A DNA stretch of 64,000 bases from Cyclina sinensis (taxonomy: Eukaryota; Mollusca; Bivalvia; Venerida; Veneridae), in NCBI GenBank assembly GCA_012932295.1, contig JAAONU010000014.1, positions 620,001-684,000 of the forward strand. The letters are read 5' to 3'. The translations under genes were made by a program, and so were the position numbers. This document shows positions 57,701-64,000 of the stretch, piece after piece. The notes beneath the pieces were generated by a model. The model had not been told where the DNA came from, ran no database searches, and saw only the letters and a list, made by a program, of their open reading frames with translations. Each line of letters begins with the position of its first letter. Position 1 is the first letter of the stretch.

Positions 57701-59285
57701 TGTTCGTGATGTGAAAAGGCTGACTAGGAGGTATTTTAATACTTGGAAGTTCTATGTTGATATACTGAGTATTCTACCACTGGAGATAGGGTACATATGG
57801 ATACCATACAGTGCTGTTTTCAGATTTAACAGAGTACTTAAACTATGGCGACTGAAAGAATTCTTTCAAATGGCAGAGACTCATACCAATTTCCCAAACT
57901 TCATTCGTGTGTCGAATTTGGTATTGTATATAATCATCATTATTCATTGGAATGCGTGCTGTTATTACTATATCAGCGATCTCATTGGTTTTGGTTCTGA
58001 TGAGTGGGTGTATCCAGATCCAACAAGTGTTGACTTTGACACTTTCAGCAAACAGTTTACTTTCAGTTTGTACTGGTCCACTTTAACACTAACCACCATT
58101 GGAGATACCATGTGGCCTGTTACACCAACAGAAACCTTGTACTGTTTTACCTGTGCTTTAATGGGAGTGTTAATCTTTGCTACTATTTTTGGTAATGTTG
58201 GTGCCATGATTAATAACATGGACGCTGCTAGAAATGAATTTCAGAACAGGGTAGACAATGTTAAAAGATACATGGAACTCAGAGGTATAGGTGAAGAACT
58301 GCAGAACAGAGTTATAAAGTGGTTTGACTACACATGGAACAACAAGCAGTCAATTGATGACAAAGAAGCTTTGCAGTTCTTACCTGAGAAATTGAGAGCT
58401 GAAATCTCAATTCATGTGCACATACACACTTTAAGACGGGTTGCAATATTTCAAGACTGTGAGCCTGGATTACTTGTAGAACTTGTGCTTAAGTTGAAGC
58501 TACAGGTGTACAGTCCAGGAGATTTCATCTGTAGAAAGGGTGACATTGGTAAAGAAATGTATATAATAAAACGTGGGAAGCTACAGGTTGTTTCCGAGGA
58601 TGGTAAGACAGTATTTGTGACTCTAAGTGATGGTGCTGTATTTGGTGAAATAAGTGTACTTAATATTGCTGGTAACAAAACTGGAAACCGTCGAACAGCA
58701 AGTGTGAAAACTGTTGGCTATTCTGATTTATTCTGTTTGACAAAACATGATCTTTGGGAAGCCTTAGAAGAATACCCTGAGGCTAAGAAAATGTTATTAG
58801 AAAAGGGTAAACAGTTGTTGAGAAAAGATAAATTGCTTGATGAAGAAGCAGCCCTACGTGAAGAGAGGCGTCAGCAAGCAATGTCTTCTAAAATAGAGAT
58901 GATAGTTGATGCTGTAGATGACATACAGAAAGGTATTGACAGACTCTATGATAGAATTGAACGAATCACACATCAAGCCAAGTCAAGGGTAAGTCTTACT
59001 GGTATTGATACTGTTCGACCTATGACAGGTGTTGAAATGCCAGAGAAAGTGTCATCTGCTGTCAAACTAAGAGCTCCTTCACCTATTCAGGAAGAGGATG
59101 AACCAGACTTGCAAAAGGTCAAAGGTCAAAAAAAGGCAAAACCAGAAAATCAAGAGAAAACAGACAGTACAAAGAAGGAGACAAAAGCTGAAGAAAAAGA
59201 GAAAGGAACTAAAACTGAGAGTAAACAAGAAAGTAAAGATGCTAGTGAAAAAACGAAAGATGTTAAATTAGAAGAAAAGAAATAA
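51605..59285 (+). CDS. Cyclic-nucleotide-gated cation channel, alpha type (gene span, four exons)
   Basis: Exons 51605-51778, 54487-54605, 55009-55223 and 57679-59285 give 2,115 nt, 704 residues. Plasma-membrane tetrameric channel opened by cGMP/cAMP. S1 about 112-136, S2 144-166, S3 188-211, S4 with RFNRVLKLWRLKEF (217-233), S5 251-269, pore TLTLTTIGDTMWP (about 304-316), S6 322-350, C-linker, cyclic-nucleotide-binding domain about 425-540 with FGEISVLN (491-) and NRRTA (506-510), C-helix LLD (Asp 557), then a coiled coil (574-600) and a Lys/Glu-rich tail. Threonine after the binding Arg and Asp in the C-helix fit cGMP-sensitive alpha subunits. The pore acidic residue is Asp 312 where vertebrate CNGA has Glu. 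ATG chosen as the only start before a Lys/Arg-rich N-terminus (PKKKRK, 26-31). Confidence 0.93.
51779..54486. other. CNG intron 1, with an array element
   Basis: Between about 52130 and 52925 are monomers 'gaccttcaagtgtgaccttgaccttaag..ggcacatgggtaacatgggttctgcaca', ending with ACGG/CCGA microsatellite (52858-52885) and 'gccctccccctcccatattttgtggtgggggttt', a hairpin-like end. The rest (52930-54160) is plain intron; a MITE lies at 54163-54409. Confidence 0.55.
54163..54409. mobile_element. 247-bp MITE in CNG intron 1
   Basis: Terminal inverted repeats CAGGCGCGTAGCT(A)GCCTATA, near-perfect over about 20 bp. Flanks are taagt on both sides (54158-54162 and 54410-54414). No ORF. Superfamily not decided. 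Confidence 0.8.
54487..54605 (+). CDS. CNG channel exon 2
   Basis: Acceptor ttgactttttcttccag, donor GTAAGG; 119 nt, phase 0/2. Encodes the pre-S1 segment (DQFLDRFTVTGRSYSAENEV). Confidence 0.85.
55009..55223 (+). CDS. CNG channel exon 3 (S1-S2)
   Basis: Acceptor ttttattttcag, donor GTAAGC; 215 nt, phase 2/1. Encodes VVVDPSNSNYFYWSML, S1, the S1-S2 loop and S2 ending ADMFVKSRI. Confidence 0.9.
55325..56345 (-). mobile_element. Degenerate AGCTCAC-family element in CNG intron 3
   Basis: The left end 'agataagaaggtcatggtggccataaatcactcacctggata' is a decayed family 3' end in reverse. Monomers of the 'caagattgttcaaa.tttgcccct' type follow to about 56340. A TTAA-flanked MITE is nested at 55468-55897. 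Confidence 0.55.
55468..55897. mobile_element. 430-bp MITE with TTAA target in CNG intron 3
   Basis: Terminal inverted repeats AGGGGCTGTACTCCAGAT and its complement match at 17 of 18 positions. TTAA lies on both sides (55464-55467, 55898-55901). TTAA targets are used by piggyBac and Kolobok elements. A B-box-like 'gatttgaactctgg' near 55615 is probably chance. Confidence 0.82.
56571..57010. mobile_element. Repeat with 'acaagagctgtc' start in CNG intron 3
   Basis: Starts acaagagctgtcagtggagacagtacactc and ends near 'catggaccccgacgccagggtgagtaggacagc'. Two internal monomers repeat 'ccctcaagaaataaagaagtt' about 160 bp apart. The pattern is that of a dispersed bivalve repeat; no ORF. Confidence 0.5.
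57011..57678. other. CNG intron 3, right end
   Basis: Ordinary AT-rich intron, ending in the acceptor tttttttttcag. Nothing else seen. Confidence 0.4.
57679..59285 (+). CDS. CNG channel exon 4 (S3 to C-terminus)
   Basis: One 1,607-nt exon carries S3-S6, the pore, C-linker, nucleotide-binding domain and tail; the stop TAA is at 59283. Vertebrate CNGA genes also keep most of this in one large exon. The tail after residue 640 is a low-complexity Lys/Glu run. Confidence 0.95.
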
Positions 59286-61019
59286 AGATAGAATAGATCT
59301 CTATCTTTTACCTAAGGATATGTTAAATTCATAATTATGTGAAAAGAACATGAACATTTGAGTTGTCCTTTGCTTCTACTACTGTATTAGCACACAGTTA
59401 AAAGGTTAGCAATATTTTGTGCATTGACATTTTGTAAGAATGTTACTAATTTATGAAAGTGTACAAAAGAGAGAGAGAACCTTTATTTGATGAAACCTAT
59501 GTATTTACAACATGTATATTATTAATGGATTATTTCTTGTAGCAGAGATGTAAGTTTTTAGTGTTAAAATTATAGATGTCAATAATCTATTATTTAAAGT
59601 ATTTGTCTTGGCTCACAAGTTTGTCTTAAGTAAAACCAAAGAAAAGATTTTATTTGGCTATATCCATTTAAGATCAAGAAGAAAAAAAATACAGTCATAT
59701 AAATTCATTACAGATACAGTTTGCACCTTTCAATAAAATCATGAAATTTAAATGAACAATTCAGGAGTATAAAACCCCATTCTTTGCTTAAAAAATTACA
59801 GAAACCAAAGGGAATCAAAAGTAGCTTTAATTTCACTGTAAAGAGTGTCTGACTGTTAAATGAATGTGACAGATGTCAGAAAAAGTTTTTGCAAAATTCT
59901 ACAGAAACACAATGCATATGTGTCGTGTATTTTTTTGTGTGTGTTAAATTCCATAAAGCACAGTCTTTCACTGAAAATTTGGCAAGACTGCATACCCTAA
60001 CAGTATCTCAGTATTTGTTACTGTAATAAAATGGATAAAAGATAGTATTTACCAGTGACACACAAAAAATCAGACATTTCTTATAAGTCTGTTATATTGT
60101 TTATACAATGTTGTTATGTAATTTTATTTTAATCTATTTGGATTTAAAAATTATGCAATGTTCAAAGATGTATTTTATAGTATAGCGCACTAATTCTAGA
60201 AATTTAAAAACAATTTTGATTCTGTTCTAACATTTAACGTGCTATCTTATTTGTATGTTAAAGAATGAAAGATTGTTTCATGCCATATTTATTTCCTTCT
60301 TATTGCTTGTCTTTTACTTCCCGTTAGCTTAATATTAAAGTAATGTACGGGTGGTGAGAAATACTTACCTCATTTTGTGTGTTGTACTGCTGTATAGAAA
60401 ATTAGAAACATTTATAAACATTATTTAAAGCGACTGACTCACAGAATTTAGCTTAATTTTTTCTTCTTTAAAATGAATGAAAAGTTGATATACTATGGGA
60501 AAAAACAACAACATAATTTTATGCTTCTATACACCATGAACACTGAAGAAAAAACTGATTTCAACAAGATTCGAATCCATGCCTTTCCAGTCAGTAAAAC
60601 TAAGGGTGGCAAACTGAACCACTGAGCCACAGAGATTAGTTATATCCATATTTAAAAATTAACAATATAAACAAAGTGTTTTACCCCATGACAAATGGGG
60701 TAATTTTTACAGATAAGTGTAATACTTTTTATTATGATGGGTTAATGTAACAAAAAATGAGACAGTAACTTAATTTAGATATTTTCTTCACATTTACAAC
60801 CAGAATTTCTATATGTATAAACATTTTCTTTTTTATGTATCATCGACCCATCTGTGAGGCAGTGGCTTTAATATAACACAAGTTTTAGTATAACAAAAGT
60901 TACAAACATGCTATTTTAGTATAACACAGAGATAGAATTGAATAAAAGCTAGTAATAATTGATTCATTTTCTTAACATAGATATTAAAGAAATAACTTAT
61001 ATTTTCCATAACTTTAAAT
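59286..61019. other. CNG 3' UTR and flank
   Basis: AATAAA at 59732-59737 and 60025-60030 are candidate polyadenylation signals. At about 60565-60640 the minus strand reads tgtggctcagtggttcag ... ggattcgaatc, an A-box/B-box pair about 60 bp apart, like a tRNA-derived SINE head. The rest is AT-rich without features. Confidence 0.4.
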
Positions 61020-61800
61020 TTCATATATAGAAATTATCTGTAGTTGGTGTTTTTCTAGCCATACCTATTAAAAACATTCCCAGGTTACCCAGTACCAAAG
61101 AGTTTTGAGCTCTGTGATGAACTAGAATGCCCATGGGCAGCATGTCGAGGCCACCAATGGAAAGCCGCCTATGGGGATGGGACAGTGAAACTACAGATCT
61201 ATTCACATACCAAGTTCAAAGTCAATACCTTTTTTAGTTATGAAGTTCTTCCCCACACTAAACAGAATGACATAATGATGGAAGGACAAGGCAGGCCTAT
61301 ATGATGTCTTTTTCAGGGAGCATAACAAATGTATCACAGTTTTTTTTTCAAATTTTTCCATGTATGGAGAAGTAATGGCCAAGCCAAGGTCTATCATCAA
61401 CATTTTGGACCTTAGAGTTGTCACTGTGACCTTGACCTCTGAGCTAGGAATCTGGGCCTAGCACGCGACACCATCTCATCAAGGTGAACAAATGTGCCAA
61501 GATATTTTAAAATCCTTCCATGCAGGGAGAAGTTATGGCCTGGACAAGGTCTATCATCAAAATTTTTGGACCTTTGACCTGGCACTGTGACCTTGACCTT
61601 TGAGCTGGGAACCTGGGTCTTGCATGCAACATACCGTTTCATCAAGGTGAACAAATATGCCAAGGTATTTCAAAATCCTTCCATACACAGAGAAGTTATG
61701 GCCCGGACAAGGCAATCTAGACGGACGGATGCACGCACTAACGCACATACACCAAACTGCGGTGCCAAATGTGACGACTATGTCCAGCTATCTGCAAGCT
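61020..61800 (-). mobile_element. Array element, inverted relative of the 15.8-16.6 kb copy
   Basis: 'gaactagaatgcccatgggcag...ccaatggaaagccgcctatgggga' at 61126-61180 is the reverse of 16510-16560, and 'caatctagacggacggatgcacgcac...caccaaactgcggtgccaaatgtgacgactatgtc' (61710-61790) is the reverse of 15825-15880. Between them lie about three 160-bp monomers. Confidence 0.75.
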
Positions 61801-62239
61801 GGCTTGACAAAAATGAAATATCTGCATATCACAGTGCACAGCCCAATTTTAAAAAACTTGCATAACTTCAAATTCTATTTAATGTTTCCCATAAGTTTTA
61901 TGACTTTTGAAAACAGGCTCTGTATCATACTAGTTGCATAAAGTCTCCTAATGCTTATCAATTTATAATTATTTTTTTTTACTATGGCACCAATTCTTTT
62001 GGAGATATACATGACAGAACATTTTCTGACCTATGAAAGGACTAACCAGAGCAAATCTGAGTGCCTTCAATAGTGTAGGCATAAAAACAGCTAAAGTAAC
62101 ATAATTATGGTAAAGGTCTCTTAAATCACTAACATTAAAACATTAAACAATCTTCGCAAAAGTTTCTTTTTCAACTTTATTGTATCATTTCTTAACATTT
62201 TACATGCTGACATACCAGTAACACAGTAAATATGAAACA
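61801..62239. other. Flank and 3' UTR of the MYND/UBL/UBA gene
   Basis: A minus-sense AATAAA at 62181-62176, about 60 nt past the stop codon, is a likely polyadenylation signal. Otherwise nothing. Confidence 0.45.
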
Positions 62240-62871
62240 TCACTGGTCTAATAAAGCATCAATGAGATCTCCTTTTTTCTTCAATGCCTGTACAGCTGCT
62301 TTCCTGTCCAGTCCCATTTGTTTCATCATCACAGATATATCTCTTTGATCTAAATCTTCTTCAGAGTCTGCTACCTCACCTATCACCTGGTACACGGCTT
62401 TATTTTTTAGTGTTTCACATACTGTTTCCCGGCTCAACACCTTACCTTTATGTATAACCTTTACTTTTTCTAGAGGTATAGAAAGCTCACATGACAAGAA
62501 CTTGTAGATTTCAACTCCAGTCCAACTATTTTGAACATCAAATGTGTACTTTTCTCTGTTACATTTGACAATTATAGAAGACTTCGGCTCAGACTGGTTT
62601 ACAACTGGAACATCTGTGTAATATTCATTGATGAAAAGATAACATTTTCCGTCAGGTTTCTTCACACTATTTATGGGTGTTTCTGTTTTGTTTTTCTTTG
62701 CCTTTGAGAAATCTACCAGTGGTGGATGACTCACTCCTAATGATGCACAATCTCTGCTTGTATGAGAATTAGACACACCTGCAGTATAACATGTAATTCG
62801 CACATTTGACAAATAACATACTGGTACATGGCTGTGAGTAGTCTTATCAACAATTCTATTCACTTTTTCAA
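62240..62871 (-). CDS. MYND-UBL-UBA gene, last exon
   Basis: Acceptor ...caattaaacag (weak tract), stop TGA at 62242-62240; 632 nt, starting with two bases that complete an Ile codon. There is no in-frame ATG near the start of this frame, which supports its being an internal exon rather than a short gene. Confidence 0.8.
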
Positions 62872-63411
62872 CTGTTTAATTGAGGTTATAGTTCATCAAA
62901 CAATTTTGCAAAAAAATGCCTTTGCGCCTTTTGCAATACTTGTTTAGATTAAGAGTAAATTTTCATGAAAGAAGGGGTTCAAACCATCAACTTTATCAAA
63001 AGCTGTATGCAAGAACATTTTTAATTTCATTTACAGGGCTACCAGAATTAAAGCTGATAAAAGTAAATTTCTAGAAATATAAAATGTTTTGCAAAAAAAT
63101 GATAACCCAGTGATTTTTGTATCTTTGATGTTCCTGAAACAAAACATTTTTAGTGGAAAACAATCAGACAATGGTTAATCTAACTTCATTTGTTTTTATT
63201 ACTGAACACACAAAAAAATAGTCATGCACTACATAAATCATGTCCCTTTATAGACAACTGTAACTTACTGTCATCACTGAAAATACTGTTGTCATTTTTG
63301 TCATACATATCTTTCATGTTCACTTTCTGTGGCAATGTACTTCTTCCATTCTGGTCCAACTTACATACAATCTGGTGTGTGGGCCAGTCTTTTATTTGGC
63401 ACTCTCTTGAA
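62240..63411 (-). CDS. MYND-UBL-UBA protein, last two exons (5' part beyond the window)
   Basis: Exons 63411-63269 and 62871-62240 join in phase. The first opens inside a MYND zinc finger: SRECQIKDWPTHQIVCK supplies the last ligands of the C-x2-C...YCS..C...H...C pattern. The last exon has a linker, a ubiquitin-like domain (SIIVKCNREKYTFDV to KNKAVYQVIGE) and a C-terminal three-helix UBA-like unit (DISVMMKQMGLDRKAAVQAL, ending DALLDQ) closest to NAC-alpha/HYPK type. MYND binds proline-rich partners and UBL/UBA bind proteasome or ubiquitin; a ubiquitin-linked adaptor role is inference. I recognise no named family with this order. Confidence 0.75.
63269..63411 (-). CDS. MYND-UBL-UBA gene, penultimate exon
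   Basis: Acceptor atttttatacttcag, donor GTAAGT; 143 nt, phase 2/1. Encodes the end of the MYND finger and an Asp/Asn-rich linker (MYDKNDNSIFSDD). The first half of the finger must lie in an exon to the right. Confidence 0.75.
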
Positions 63412-64000
63412 CTGAAGTATAAAAATACTTTGAGATTACCAATTTTTTCATATTGGACAGAAAAGGATAAATTTCCTGATAATGTTTATACACCCAAAAT
63501 GGATGTATCATGTTCTGCCCCATTCTTCTGTCTGTTTTGTGTCAACTCTGTATCTCATGAACTGATTCCAAGAAATTTAAACTACATGGAAGAAATGTTA
63601 TTCATAATGAGATGATGTGCAAAGTGCAGGTTCAGATCAAGGTCTAGGTCACACTATCAATCGGGTATGTGTGATTGTTTTATAACCCCTCTGTATCTTT
63701 TGAACTGCTTGTAGGAAATTGGAACTTTTTGGCAGAAATGTTGACCATAAAGTGTTGATGTGCAGAATGGAGGTTTTGGCTGGCTCAAATGAAGCTTAAA
63801 GTAAGGTCAGACTTACAGGCCACATGTCAAACTTATATGATGTATGAATATTTTGTGTCCTCTATGTATTTGTGAACTGCTCAAAGGAAATTGAACTATT
63901 TGGCTGAAATGTTCGTCATAATGAGATGATTTGTAAAGGGCAGGATTTTGCTGGCCTGGATCAAGGTCAAGGTCACACTTACAGGCCAACTGTTCTGCTC
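63412..64000. repeat. Array monomers at the right edge
   Basis: The motif 'ttgtgaactgct..aggaaattg' recurs near 63555, 63701 and 63868 with 'atgagatgat.tgcaaa..gcaggtt' between, a period of about 150-167 bp. It runs off the edge and presumably belongs to another array element in the same gene's intron. Confidence 0.6.

Noticed and set aside
63190..63615. Plus-strand 141-codon frame near the right edge
   Set aside because: It lies antisense to the MYND-encoding exon with good splice sites and then runs into array monomers.

Overview
The window is animal nuclear DNA, AT-rich, with spliced genes, long introns and dense mobile DNA. The best fit is a bivalve mollusc. Its many non-autonomous elements carry central tandem arrays of 145-167 bp, ACGG microsatellites and terminal hairpins, an architecture I know from bivalve 'pearl'/Helentron-type elements. 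A tRNA-derived SINE, several LINE remnants and a Ty3/Gypsy relic fit the same picture. Species cannot be read from the sequence.

Four genes can be supported. (1) Plus strand, 4338-21713: four exons in matching phases encode a 793-residue protein. Its first ~60 residues resemble the POLR1D isoform-2 type N-terminus, followed by a charged coil, an RG-rich stretch and a long Arg-Ser domain. (2) Minus strand, 49688-47983 and possibly down to 34685: a small type I membrane protein of unknown family with signal peptide, ~40-residue ectodomain with two sequons, one membrane segment and an acidic tail. (3) Plus strand, 51605-59285: a complete four-exon, 704-residue alpha-type cyclic-nucleotide-gated channel, with two perfect CRE octamers about 100-120 bp before its ATG. 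(4) Minus strand, 63411-62240: the last two exons of a protein joining a MYND zinc finger, a ubiquitin-like domain and a C-terminal UBA-like helix bundle; its 5' part lies beyond the right edge.

Layout: 1-2.55 kb tandem arrays; 2.7-12.9 kb introns 1 and 2 of the POLR1D/RS gene, with a 1,695-bp TA-flanked element inside a LINE and nested array elements; 12.9-21.7 kb its last exons, separated by more arrays; 21.7-22.1 kb a minisatellite overlapping the stop codon; 22.1-24.9 kb quiet AT-rich DNA; 24.9-33.5 kb array elements, including two tail-to-tail copies and a three-level nest; 34.3 kb a foldback MITE; 34.7-35.0 kb a candidate last exon of the membrane-protein gene; 36.0-45.6 kb a broken Gypsy element, two broken LINEs, a reverse poly(A) tract, a SINE and a LINE scrap; 46.8-47.8 kb a TIR element and a LINE tail; 48.0-49.7 kb the membrane-protein exons; 51.5-59.3 kb the channel gene with two intronic MITEs; 61.0-61.8 kb an inverted relative of the 15.8-16.6 kb array; 62.2-63.4 kb the MYND/UBL/UBA gene.

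The four genes show no operon-like or pathway link. The membrane-protein and channel genes are divergent, about 1.9 kb apart. Most of the remaining DNA is layered transposition history, and several insertions can be proved internally because the sister sequence of the empty site is also in the window.
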